Shown here one piece after another: positions 7,595 to 14,903 of a stretch of 17,065 nucleotides of DNA. The stretch covers positions 1-17,065 of the forward strand of contig JAGAYQ010000058.1 in assembly GCA_017940445.1 (NCBI GenBank). The letters are read 5' to 3'. Below the pieces are notes generated by a model that ran no database searches, was not told the origin of the DNA, and saw nothing but the letters and a program-made list of their open reading frames with translations. The first letter of the stretch is position 1; every line of letters begins with the position of its first letter. Position numbers and translations under genes: made by a program. The stretch comes from Pyramidobacter sp. (GTDB taxonomy: Bacteria; Synergistota; Synergistia; Synergistales; Dethiosulfovibrionaceae).

Positions 7595-10500
7595 TCACTC
7601 CCTGATGTTCACGACCCAGTGGTCGCGGTCAAATTGGCCGGTGTTGAATCCTGCGTCGTAAAACTTTCCGGTCGATGCCGGCTTCCTCAGTTCGGAATAG
7701 AGGAACTTGCTGTCGGTGATCGGCCACTTGAGCGACGTACCATACCATTCTTTCATACCGGCTTTTGCGTACCAATAGAGCTTCTTGTCTCTCCGCGCCG
7801 GAAGGCGGATCGACGTGCGCTTTCCCGCCGGAGCGTTCCACCAGCCCTGCGCGACCCAGCTGCGGTCGCCTTCGTGGTAGTAGACAAAGCAGACCGAGGC
7901 ATTCCTCCGAGTGAAATTGGTGATGTCGATCAGCTCCTGGCGTCCGCCTCTGCCGCCTCCGCCCGTGAGGCCGCCGCCGGCTGGCGGAGCTTCGTTGAAC
8001 GTGATCTTCAGCTTCTGTCCGTTCCAGTTGCCCTGTCCAAAGCGGCGGAACTGAACCGTCTTGCTCGTACCAAAATAGGGAGTACCCACGGTGCCGTCAA
8101 ACGAATTTCTCGTGTCGATGTCAGCCTTCCAGGCGCCGTTGCCGCCCTCCCAGGCGCGGTTCCCGCTCATGGCATAATAGTACAGCGGGTTATTAGCACG
8201 GGCGTTGAGCTTGACGATCTTCTGTCCGTGAGCTGGTGCTTTGTACCAGCCGCGCTTATACCAGCCGTGAACGTTGTCATAGTAGATGAACGCCGCATAC
8301 ACATCTTTGGCCGAGTTATTCACAAGCTCGACCTCGTACCCCGGCGTCACGCGTTTTCGTCCGGTCTGCGACGTGAAACGCTGACTGATGCCGTCTTCGC
8401 CAAACCGCGGGCCTTGATAAAATGCCACGCTGCGGAGGTTGTTGCCGACGGGGAAGCCGCCTTTGCCGTAATCGAACTTTCCATCGACGATGCTCCATTT
8501 GATAGGTGCGCTGCCGCCCTGCCACTCGCGGGATTTATTGTAGGCGTAAATATACACGTTCGTGTTAGGCCTGACAGGAAGATTTACTTCGCAAGTCGAA
8601 CCCGGCTCAACGCCCCACCAGGCTTTCGCCCGCCATGATCCGCTGCTTCTGTCGTTATAAACGAAAGCGGCCCACACCTTTTCGCCGGTGTCGTTGATCA
8701 GGCGGATCTTGGGATCCTTTTTGGGCGTCAGGCGTAACCTGGTCTCACCAGCGGCGACGAGCGGTCCCTTGACGAATGTGACAGCGCGCAGGTTGTCGCC
8801 CTGCGGCACCTGTCCTTTTTCATACCGGAAGCCGGTATTGACGACATTCCAGGAGATGCCCTGGCCGCGTGTCTCCGCGCCGCCTTGGGCATAATAGTAA
8901 AGCTGTGTCCCGGCTTCGGCATCGATCTTTGCGTCTTTGGAGCCGCCCGGTTCGACGTTGTACCAGCCGATCGCGGTCCACGGACGGTCCTTCTGAGGCT
9001 TGAAGATGAGGGCAACATACGCTTTGGCCTTGCCGGGGTTGACGATCGTGATCGTACGTTTGACGGAGGGAAGCGACGATGCGTTCTGCGCCGTCAGCCG
9101 GACGGTCGTTCCGCTCGGCGAGAGCACCGGTCCTTCGGCAAAACGCACCTGGCGCGGTTTTTCTCCTTTTGGCGAGCTGCCGACATTGTACTGGAATGCC
9201 GTGCCGAATACAGTCTGCTCAGGATCGTCGCCGCCGCCCTGCCATTCGTAGCCGCCGCCGTAAGCGTAATAGCTGATTGGCTCGTCGCGCGCTGCCAGCG
9301 TCGTCTCACGCGAAGCCCCCGGTTCGATGCCCCACCAGCCGCGGACAATGTCCTGTTCCTGATCGCTGGGCGTATAAAGGAGCGAAACGTAAATCTTCGC
9401 GTTCGTCTCGTTGGTGAACGTGACTTTTCGTTTCTCAGCTGGACGCTTGGTAGCGCTGTCGGCCGTCAGCTCAATGATCGTTTCGGAAGCGGACAGTTCC
9501 GGGCCTTCGACGAAGCTGACCTGACGCGGGTTTTTCAGCTTCGGTCGTTCGCCGCCGTATTCGTAGCGGAACGCTTCGCCGAACACGGACGCGGGCGTGC
9601 CGTCTTCGCCGCCGCTCCACTCCCAGCCACCGCCCTGCGCATAGTAATACACCGGTTTTCCCTCGTCAAAATCTGTTTCTATGGTTCGAGAGGCACCGGG
9701 CTCGACGTTCCACCAGCCGCGGACGAGCTGCTTCTCTTTCGTGTCGGTATATATCAGACTGTAGAAAACCTTGACCGGCGACTGGTTGGCGATCGTGAAT
9801 TTGCGCTTTTCGGCAGGGCGGCGCGAGGAGTTGGCATCGCTGAACTCGACGACCGTGCCGTTTTCAGAGACCACGGGACCTGCAACGAAATGCACGGAAC
9901 GGGGATTTTTTCCCTCCGGATCCTTGCCAGCGATGGCGTAATTGAAAGCGTTCGAGACGACCGTAGGCGCAGGATCGTCCTCACTGCCCTGCCAGCGGTA
10001 GTCACCGCCTTGTGCGTAAAAGTACAGCGGTTCAGCATCAGCATTCAGGTCTATCTCGCGCGTGGCGTTCGGTTCCACGTTCCACCATCCGCGCGCTGTC
10101 GGCTGACCGTTGGAATGGTTCACGTACAAAAGCGCGACATAAATCTTGGCAGGCGTACGGTTGACAAGCGACACTCGCCGCTTGATCTGTGGCTTCCACG
10201 CAGCAGTTTCGTCAGACAGGTCGATCGTGACTTTTCCGTCGGCGCCGATCTCCGGCCCTTCCGCAAGCCTGACAGAACGCGGCTTTTCAAACTGCGGCAC
10301 CTGGTCGCCCGTATATTTGAACGCCTGATTGGCGATCGTCTTTTCAAGTCCTTCTTCGTCGCCTTCCCAGCGGTAGCCGCCGCCCTGAGCGTAGAAATAC
10401 AGAGGCCCCTGAGCGTCTTTGAAGGTGATTTTCCTCTCGGACTTGGCATCGACGTTCCACCACCCTCGCGCCACTTCCTCGCCCGACAGGTCGCGATAAC

Positions 10501-10951
10501 ACATCACGACGGAAACTTTTGCGGCCGTGGCGTTTGCCAGCGTCACTTCCAAATTTTTCGGTGCTGGAGCTTCGTCGGCCTTTTTTTCAGGGACAAGCGG
10601 CGCTTCCTTCTGTCCATCCCCGCCAGCCTGCTGTGCCTCAGGCACATCGGGCAGAAGCTCTACAGGCTCGATGCCGGAACCGCCGCTGACGATTTCAGGC
10701 ACTTCCACCTGTACGTCAGAGCTGTCAGCACCGCTTCGTACTTCCTGCGGCTGTTCGATCATCTCGGCGGGGTCAGCGCCGGCCGCTCCCTGAACGATCT
10801 CCGGCACTTCCACCTGAACCTCAGCGCTGTCTGCCCCTTCCTGGACCGTCTGCGGTGCATCGCCGTCAGCATACGCGTTTGTACCTGCAAACGGTGAAGC
10901 GGCAATCAACATCACACCAAGCAGCAGCAAAAACAGCGATCTTTTTTTCAT
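7595..10951 (-). CDS. Large exported protein with eight tandem DUF1036-like repeats
   Basis: The 1118-residue product has a signal peptide (about 1-28), an acidic Pro/Glu/Val-rich linker (about 29-133) that holds two near copies of a segment around VQVEVPEIV, then eight tandem units: about 134-256, 257-381, 382-506, 507-630, 631-747, 748-870, 871-1002 and 1003-1118. Most units carry the same signature: a strand with N-x-T/S near the start, RGWWNVEPG or a variant (changed to GWYKAPAHG in unit 7), an aromatic YFYAQGG segment, WxG, and a closing strand ending in a short GP motif. This resembles DUF1036, normally a single small domain. A Gly-rich hinge separates units 7 and 8. The start ATG 10951 has AAGGAG 8 bases upstream; GTG 10960 is in frame but lacks it. 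No membrane anchor is visible after the signal peptide, so the protein is likely periplasmic or secreted. Function unknown. Confidence 0.9.
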   Translation of the reverse strand: MKKRSLFLLLLGVMLIAASPFAGTNAYADGDAPQTVQEGADSAEVQVEVPEIVQGAAGADPAEMIEQPQEVRSGADSSDVQVEVPEIVSGGSGIEPVELLPDVPEAQQAGGDGQKEAPLVPEKKADEAPAPKNLEVTLANATAAKVSVVMCYRDLSGEEVARGWWNVDAKSERKITFKDAQGPLYFYAQGGGYRWEGDEEGLEKTIANQAFKYTGDQVPQFEKPRSVRLAEGPEIGADGKVTIDLSDETAAWKPQIKRRVSLVNRTPAKIYVALLYVNHSNGQPTARGWWNVEPNATREIDLNADAEPLYFYAQGGDYRWQGSEDDPAPTVVSNAFNYAIAGKDPEGKNPRSVHFVAGPVVSENGTVVEFSDANSSRRPAEKRKFTIANQSPVKVFYSLIYTDTKEKQLVRGWWNVEPGASRTIETDFDEGKPVYYYAQGGGWEWSGGEDGTPASVFGEAFRYEYGGERPKLKNPRQVSFVEGPELSASETIIELTADSATKRPAEKRKVTFTNETNAKIYVSLLYTPSDQEQDIVRGWWGIEPGASRETTLAARDEPISYYAYGGGYEWQGGGDDPEQTVFGTAFQYNVGSSPKGEKPRQVRFAEGPVLSPSGTTVRLTAQNASSLPSVKRTITIVNPGKAKAYVALIFKPQKDRPWTAIGWYNVEPGGSKDAKIDAEAGTQLYYYAQGGAETRGQGISWNVVNTGFRYEKGQVPQGDNLRAVTFVKGPLVAAGETRLRLTPKKDPKIRLINDTGEKVWAAFVYNDRSSGSWRAKAWWGVEPGSTCEVNLPVRPNTNVYIYAYNKSREWQGGSAPIKWSIVDGKFDYGKGGFPVGNNLRSVAFYQGPRFGEDGISQRFTSQTGRKRVTPGYEVELVNNSAKDVYAAFIYYDNVHGWYKRGWYKAPAHGQKIVKLNARANNPLYYYAMSGNRAWEGGNGAWKADIDTRNSFDGTVGTPYFGTSKTVQFRRFGQGNWNGQKLKITFNEAPPAGGGLTGGGGRGGRQELIDITNFTRRNASVCFVYYHEGDRSWVAQGWWNAPAGKRTSIRLPARRDKKLYWYAKAGMKEWYGTSLKWPITDSKFLYSELRKPASTGKFYDAGFNTGQFDRDHWVVNIRE

Positions 10952-10991
10952 GGAGATCACTCCTTATCAATAACAATAACAGCGAAGCGCA

Positions 10992-11030
10992 AATATACGG
11001 CGGGGCGCCGCATATTGCTCATGCGACGCC
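10992..11030 (-). promoter_or_regulatory. Two mutually exclusive hairpins in the leader of the eight-repeat gene
   Basis: On the minus-strand RNA, GGCGTCGCAT (11021-11030) can pair with ATGCGGCGCC (11004-11013), 10 bp with one G-U and a 7-base loop. The segment AATATGCGGC (11007-11016) can instead pair with GCCGTATATT (10992-11001), 10 bp with one G-U and a 5-base loop. The two share 11007-11013 and cannot form together. They lie 41-79 bases before the start codon. This is the layout of an attenuator or riboswitch expression platform, though no U-tract follows either hairpin on this strand. Confidence 0.4.
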
Positions 11031-11055
11031 TCGTTTTTTCCCCATTCCCGGGAAT

Positions 11056-11778
11056 TTATCGCGTTTCAAACACCGACTTCTGCCGCACGTACCTCCCGTC
11101 AAAAATGACGTTCGTGTCCAGCCACTTTTTGCCGTGGCTGTCGCGCTTGAATTTCTCCGTAGTCGCAGCCGAGGCGCCTGCGCTGTCAAAAGTCAGCGTG
11201 ACAGCCGCAGAGTCCTTTTCCGGATCGTACTCCTCGACCAGCAGGTCGCCCGTTGCTTCCAGCGTTTTGCCGTTCAGCTTCGCCGAGCCTTCAAAGTACC
11301 CCGCAGGCTCGCCGTTGTTTGTCAGCGTTATTTCGACAGCATACGCCCCTTCCTCCGGAAGACGGACGATCAGCTCGCCCGCAAGGGCACCGTTTTTCAT
11401 GAGGTACAGACCGGACACACCGTCACTGGTCCGAATGACCTCCGCGCGGTCGAGCAGCGACTCTGCATCGTCAATGCGCATCGCCAGGACCGAGGCATAA
11501 GCGTCTGTTCTGCTGAGTCCGTCGCTCATGGCTTTCCGCGCCTCGCTGTCATGTTCGTCGCTGTAAAGCCATTCGTTTTCCCGCTTCTGGAAGACGAGAA
11601 AATCTTCGCGGCTCATCCCCGACTTCGCCCGGTCGAAAAGCTCCTGATACTGATTCCAGGTCTCGCGATAGTCCGCGTTTTGCAAAAGCTTCGTCTGCTC
11701 CTTCTGCGAAAAGCCCCAGGCACATTCGGCGATCGCCAGCGCGCAGAGCAAAAGCAGGCGCGTGAAATTTCTCCGCAT
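11056..11778 (-). CDS. Secreted LprI-like (DUF1311) domain protein
   Basis: The 240-residue product has a signal peptide (about 1-22) followed by a helical region (about 23-110) that follows the LprI/DUF1311 pattern of a helix with YRETWNQYQELFD, then SREDFLVFQKRENEWLYSDE. The C-terminal half (about 120-240) is predicted beta-rich and starts with SGLYLMKNG. LprI of mycobacteria inhibits lysozyme; several DUF1311 proteins are exported and act in the envelope. The conserved Cys pair of classic LprI is missing. The same two-part architecture occurs in the gene at 12425-13120, so the two are distant paralogs. The gene starts 6 bases after the upstream lipoprotein gene ends. Confidence 0.72.
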   Translation of the reverse strand: MRRNFTRLLLLCALAIAECAWGFSQKEQTKLLQNADYRETWNQYQELFDRAKSGMSREDFLVFQKRENEWLYSDEHDSEARKAMSDGLSRTDAYASVLAMRIDDAESLLDRAEVIRTSDGVSGLYLMKNGALAGELIVRLPEEGAYAVEITLTNNGEPAGYFEGSAKLNGKTLEATGDLLVEEYDPEKDSAAVTLTFDSAGASAATTEKFKRDSHGKKWLDTNVIFDGRYVRQKSVFETR

Positions 11779-11784
11779 AGCGTC

Positions 11785-12396
11785 TTACCTGTCTGTCACG
11801 CGCAGGGACAAAATCGACCAGGTGTCCTTGCCCTTCCATTTGTACGGCTTGGCGAAGGCTTCAAACGTCCAGGGACGGTCGGTCTTGTCGTCAGCGTTGT
11901 AGATGTCGCCCGTCATACGCACGACGCCGCGCTCGTTCACCGCTTTTTTGACTTCGGCATAGTACACGGCCTCGCCGTCAGCGCCTTCAAAGTGATACAC
12001 CTTGCCGTCGTAATGATAGGGCGGATCGGAGTCCTTGACGCTGCGGTGCTTCAGATCGATGTCGAAATACTTCTTGACGGATTCGGCAACGAACTTCGCG
12101 TCAATGACCAGCGAGCCGTAAGGGCAGTTCTTTTTCGCGCAGTTTCTGATCCGGCTTTTGAAGTTGTTGATGTAGTTGTGCATGATGCCGAAGCGGATCA
12201 GGTCGGGCGAAGAGGGATCGCCCAGGTGCAGAGTGTCGTCGCCGCCGTCTGCTTCGATGTCAAAATTGAAGAATCCCTGCTCCGTGAAGTTGCTCAGGAA
12301 CGTGCTCATCTTTTTCAAACCGGCTGCGTCAGGAGCGGCAAATGAGCAGCCAGCAAACAGGAACAGCGCCGTCAGTGCAGCGATAAACTTTTTCAT
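11785..12396 (-). CDS. Probable lipoprotein of unknown function
   Basis: The 203-residue product starts MKKFIAALTALFLFAGCS, a signal peptide with a lipobox-like FAGC (Cys17), so it is probably lipid-anchored; cleavage after the nearby SFA by signal peptidase I cannot be excluded. The mature part includes MSTFLSNFTEQGFFNFD, LIRFGIMHNYINNF, a CAKKNC pair of cysteines and VAESVKKYFDIDLKHRSV. I do not assign a family. The start ATG 12396 has AAAGGAG 10 bases upstream. It sits between the two LprI-like genes, with gaps of 28 and 6 bases, so all three are likely one transcription unit and may act together. Confidence 0.8.
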   Translation of the reverse strand: MKKFIAALTALFLFAGCSFAAPDAAGLKKMSTFLSNFTEQGFFNFDIEADGGDDTLHLGDPSSPDLIRFGIMHNYINNFKSRIRNCAKKNCPYGSLVIDAKFVAESVKKYFDIDLKHRSVKDSDPPYHYDGKVYHFEGADGEAVYYAEVKKAVNERGVVRMTGDIYNADDKTDRPWTFEAFAKPYKWKGKDTWSILSLRVTDR

Positions 12397-12424
12397 GTGT
12401 GATGATCTCCTTTCGATATGATCG

Positions 12425-13120
12425 TTATTTTGCCGTGACGCGGCGGTACGTTCCGCCGACGGTCACGCCCTGGCCGACAAAGCCGCTCTCGTAAAACTCA
12501 GGCGGTGCGGTGACTTCGGCGGCGTCTCCCGTAAATTTGATGTTCAGCTTCGCACTCGGTTCATCGTCGTCTGCCACTGTGACCGAGCTGCCGTTCAATG
12601 TCCCCTCGCCGTTCAGGTTGCCTTCGCGGATATTGTCACCGCCAAGATCGAGAACGACGTTCAGGTTCACCCGCACCGTCTTTGCTCCCGGTCCGTCCCA
12701 GAAAACCTGGAGCGTGCCCGGCTCGTTTTTGTCGTCGCGCACATAGTAGCCCTGCACCCAGTTGGGGTTGCGCTTGAGGTACGAGACGTTGGCCGATTTT
12801 GTGATCTCTGCGGCGCGTTCCTCCGTCACCATCGCATACGCTTCGGCCTTGGGCGTTTCATATTCTTTGATACTGCGCTGAGCGGCAGCATCACGGCCGC
12901 GGGCAATCCATTTTTTCTGCTCGGCCTTCAGTTTCTCGAACTCGGCCGGCGTCAGCCGAGACTTGGCCAGCTTCCAGGCGGTGTTCAGCTGCGCGTCGGC
13001 CGCCTTGAACTCGTCATTTTTCATCAGCGTCTTGTACTCCGCGTCTGTAAGCGCAAACGCGCATCCGGCCGCGCAAACAACGAGCGCAGCGCCAAGTCCG
13101 AACGTTTTCTTCAAAAACAT
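12425..13120 (-). CDS. Secreted LprI-like (DUF1311) domain protein, second paralog
   Basis: The 231-residue product has a signal peptide (about 1-25, ending near CAFA) and an LprI/DUF1311-type helical region: LNTAWKLAKSRLTPAEFEKL followed by KAEQKKWIARGRDAAAQRS, close to the family pattern LNxxYxxL...LxxAQxxWxxxRDxxC with the last Cys absent. A beta-rich C-terminal half follows (about 115-231) beginning GYYVRDD and containing NLNGEGTLNGSSV. ATG 13120 is preferred; ATG 13129 sits too near the GGA ribosome site, and a long upstream extension runs into the DUF2442 gene. Lysozyme binding is known for some family members; here it is only a hypothesis. Confidence 0.78.
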   Translation of the reverse strand: MFLKKTFGLGAALVVCAAGCAFALTDAEYKTLMKNDEFKAADAQLNTAWKLAKSRLTPAEFEKLKAEQKKWIARGRDAAAQRSIKEYETPKAEAYAMVTEERAAEITKSANVSYLKRNPNWVQGYYVRDDKNEPGTLQVFWDGPGAKTVRVNLNVVLDLGGDNIREGNLNGEGTLNGSSVTVADDDEPSAKLNIKFTGDAAEVTAPPEFYESGFVGQGVTVGGTYRRVTAK

Positions 13121-13157
13121 AACGATCATCTTCCTTTCATAGTGTAATGCCAAATAA

Positions 13158-13466
13158 TCACTTATCCCCGGCCACCATGGAGAACAGCTCTTCATACGAC
13201 AGCTCCGCGACCGGCGTCCCGCCGCTGTACCAGCGGACAAAGCCTCCCTGCGCTTTCGCACTTTCCCAGACCTCGGGAGTTTCCAGCGCCTTGAAGCGCA
13301 TCGTCCCGAGGCGGGATTTCATATCCAGCAGCACCTGACTGCCGGATTCAAAATCGACCCAGATCAGTCCGTCACGCAGGGGCCTCACCTCGGCGATCGG
13401 AGTTCTCTCCGGCATGGCGCTGCCGCCCTGCGGCGCCGGTGCTCTCTGTCGGGCAAACTTATCCAT
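13158..13466 (-). CDS. DUF2442-like small cytosolic protein
   Basis: The 102-residue product resembles DUF2442: an N-terminal tail, then PIAEVRPLRDGLIWVDFESG, VLLDM, and the C-terminal GGFVRWYSGGTPVAELSYEELF that parallels the family's closing Trp-strand and SxexLy helix. No signal peptide is present, unlike most of its neighbours. ATG 13466 has AAAGGAG 8 bases upstream. DUF2442 proteins often occur beside DUF4160 proteins in toxin-antitoxin-like pairs, but no DUF4160 gene is visible here. A frameshifted copy lies at 15775-16031. Confidence 0.75.
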   Translation of the reverse strand: MDKFARQRAPAPQGGSAMPERTPIAEVRPLRDGLIWVDFESGSQVLLDMKSRLGTMRFKALETPEVWESAKAQGGFVRWYSGGTPVAELSYEELFSMVAGDK

Positions 13467-13515
13467 CGTATCCACTCCTTTTATCCGGCAAAACGCCCGC
13501 ACCGGCTCTGCGCTT

Positions 13516-13668
13516 CTATTGCACATGCAGCCGCGCCGGTCCATCCGGCATTGACGCCACGCCCCCAACCAGCAGCACGACGGCCGCGTAATAGACGACC
13601 GCGGCGGCAGCGATAGCCAGAATGACCGCAAGCGCCAGACGCTTTGCCAGTTTTCGCCCGTTCATCAT
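13516..13668 (-). CDS. 50-residue single-pass membrane protein
   Basis: This ORF starts with ATGATG at 13668, and its first ATG overlaps the stop of the upstream two-TM gene as ATGA, so translation is coupled. The product begins MMNGRKLAKR, has one strongly hydrophobic helix (about residues 11-36, rich in Ala and Val) and a short polar tail ending RLHVQ. The positive charges before the helix suggest the N-terminus stays inside. It ends 49 bases before the DUF2442 gene. No family is recognised; the coupling and the clear helix argue that it is real. Confidence 0.68.
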   Translation of the reverse strand: MMNGRKLAKRLALAVILAIAAAAVVYYAAVVLLVGGVASMPDGPARLHVQ

Positions 13669-14144
13669 CTGACCTCAAAAGCCGGAGCCGGATCGTATTC
13701 CTCAGCGTCAAAACAGGCAAACGGCTGATCGTTTTGCGCAAAAAAGGCCACGTGATACATCTGTCCAGGCTGAGCTTTTTCAAAGGTCTTTCCGTTGACG
13801 CCGACGGCGCCCGCGTCGCCAAAGCGCAGCTGGTAGACATACGCGTAGACGTTGCCGTCGCTTTCCATGCTGTCCAGAGCTCGTTCGGACTTCTCGGTCA
13901 GCGGCAGCAGGCGAAAGTACGCCTTCGAGACATTGCCGAAATCGCCCTGCCGCCGCAGTTTGAAGTACAGCCCGAGGAAGACCGCCATCACGACCGCCGC
14001 AACGCCGCCCCCGACAGCGCGGTTAGGCACGAGTGCGACGCAGACAAGGCAGAAGAGCAAAACGAGCAGGAACACACTCCTCATGCCGGAGTTTCCTTTC
14101 TTATACGTTTTCTTCAGCAGCTTTTTAGTGATCGTTTTCTTCAT
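13665..14144 (-). CDS. Two-TM membrane protein of unknown function
   Basis: The 159-residue product has a very basic start (MKKTITKKLLKKTYKK), two hydrophobic helices (about 22-40 and 44-61) separated by a short loop, then a soluble C-terminal domain of about 95 residues with YVYQLRFGDAGAVGVNGKTF and YHVAFFAQNDQPFACFDAEEYD. The hairpin layout with a charged N-terminus suggests both ends face the cytosol. ATG 14144 has AAAGGTGAG 6 bases upstream. It lies 32 bases after the DUF1036-like gene and is coupled to the 50-residue membrane protein. I do not recognise a family. Confidence 0.82.
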   Translation of the reverse strand: MKKTITKKLLKKTYKKGNSGMRSVFLLVLLFCLVCVALVPNRAVGGGVAAVVMAVFLGLYFKLRRQGDFGNVSKAYFRLLPLTEKSERALDSMESDGNVYAYVYQLRFGDAGAVGVNGKTFEKAQPGQMYHVAFFAQNDQPFACFDAEEYDPAPAFEVR

Positions 14145-14176
14145 TACATGCTCACCTTTTTAAAAAAAGCGCAGTT

Positions 14177-14638
14177 TCACTTTGACATGGCAAAGACGAC
14201 GTGTGCCAGGCCGTCCATACTTTCGTCACGCCGCACGTCCGTCACGCTCAAGTAGCGAAAGACCACCTTTTTGCCGCCGGGCAGCGTGTCGTCCGGATGG
14301 ATCTTGAACGTTTTCTGCGGGTGGATCCAATATTCGTTGCCTTCCTTATCGGTCCAGACGCGCTCGCCGCCCTTGGACACAGCATAAAAGCCGTAACCGC
14401 AGACCGGGCTGTAGCCGTCGATCGTGATCGTCTTAGTCTCGCCCGGCTCGACGCCCCACCAGCCCTGCGAGAAATCGCCGTCGTTTTCGCCGCCCTCCGA
14501 CGTCGCCCCTACAGCCACGAAGACCTTGGCATCGGTGTCGTTCGTCAGCGTGATTTTCAGTTCACTTGCCTGCGCGCCCCTCAGTGCCGCCAGTGCGAAA
14601 AGCAGCGCAGCGGCGGCTTTCAGTTTCACGTTCTTCAT
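14177..14638 (-). CDS. Secreted single-domain DUF1036-like protein
   Basis: The 153-residue product has a signal peptide ending near GAQA (residue 25) and one DUF1036-like unit: LKITLTNDTDAKVFVAVG, SQGWWGVEPGETKTITI, GFYAVSKGGERVW, and a closing FRYLSV. It is the same fold as the repeats of the large protein at 7595-10951, in a single copy. ATG 14638 has GGAGG 7 bases upstream; TTG 14656 is in frame but lies before that site. A close relative is cut by the right edge of the window (16831-17065): both share YAxSKGGxRVW and WIHPxxxF. Confidence 0.85.
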   Translation of the reverse strand: MKNVKLKAAAALLFALAALRGAQASELKITLTNDTDAKVFVAVGATSEGGENDGDFSQGWWGVEPGETKTITIDGYSPVCGYGFYAVSKGGERVWTDKEGNEYWIHPQKTFKIHPDDTLPGGKKVVFRYLSVTDVRRDESMDGLAHVVFAMSK

Positions 14639-14684
14639 CCTGCTTCCTCCCTGCAATAAGGCAATGCTGATTTAATCCCATTAT

Positions 14685-14853
14685 GCAGAATTTAACCAGC
14701 GTACTGGAAACCTGAGAAAATGCGTAGATCCGAAGAAAACTGTCCGCAAGGGGCTCCGGAGACGTACTCCGGTAACTCCACCGCAGCCCCTCGGGCAGCG
14801 TTTCGCAGAAGATAGCTTATTTTCTCAGTGTTTCCTTAGATTTTAAATTCTCT
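14685..14853. repeat. 169-bp nested palindrome, MITE-like or structured RNA
   Basis: Outer arms contain GGAAACCTGAGAAAAT (14706-14721) on the left and ATTTTCTCAGTGTTTCC (14819-14835) on the right, and extend to AGAATTTAA (14687-14695) and TTAAATTCT (14843-14851). Inside, GGGGCT (14750-14755) pairs with AGCCCC (14785-14790), with more pairing outside it, and CCGGAG (14756-14761) pairs with CTCCGG (14767-14772). The whole can fold as one long hairpin. It holds no ORF and fills most of the 265-base gap between two genes. Confidence 0.7.
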
Positions 14854-14903
14854 CAATACACATTCGAGAATCCCCATCCGTTTTCGTTATTGAATGGAGT
14901 CTG

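Noticed and set aside
8885-10897. 670-codon ORF on the plus strand
   Set aside because: It lies fully antisense to the DUF1036-like repeat gene. Its length comes from GC-rich codon use and the repeat structure; the product is Arg-rich with no domain and no good ribosome site.
7595-10951. CRISPR-like or DNA satellite array
   Set aside because: The repetition is at protein level with units of about 350-400 bases that diverge in DNA sequence; there are no short identical repeats with spacers.
11004-11040. Plus-strand intrinsic terminator (hairpin followed by six T)
   Set aside because: There is no plus-strand gene before it and the stem has an A-C mismatch in that direction, whereas it pairs fully on the minus strand; treated as part of the alternative-hairpin leader.
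10855-12345. 496-codon plus-strand ORF
   Set aside because: Runs antisense across three minus-strand genes with signal peptides and ribosome sites; shadow frame.
13158-13631. Longer start (13631) for the DUF2442-like gene
   Set aside because: The extra 55 residues overlap the small membrane gene, are Arg/Cys-rich and lack a ribosome site; ATG 13466 has a strong one.
13481-13840. 119-codon minus-strand ORF overlapping the two-TM and small membrane genes
   Set aside because: Different frame; lacks a ribosome site and has an Arg/Ser-rich shadow-type composition, while the 50-residue frame has coupling and a TM helix.
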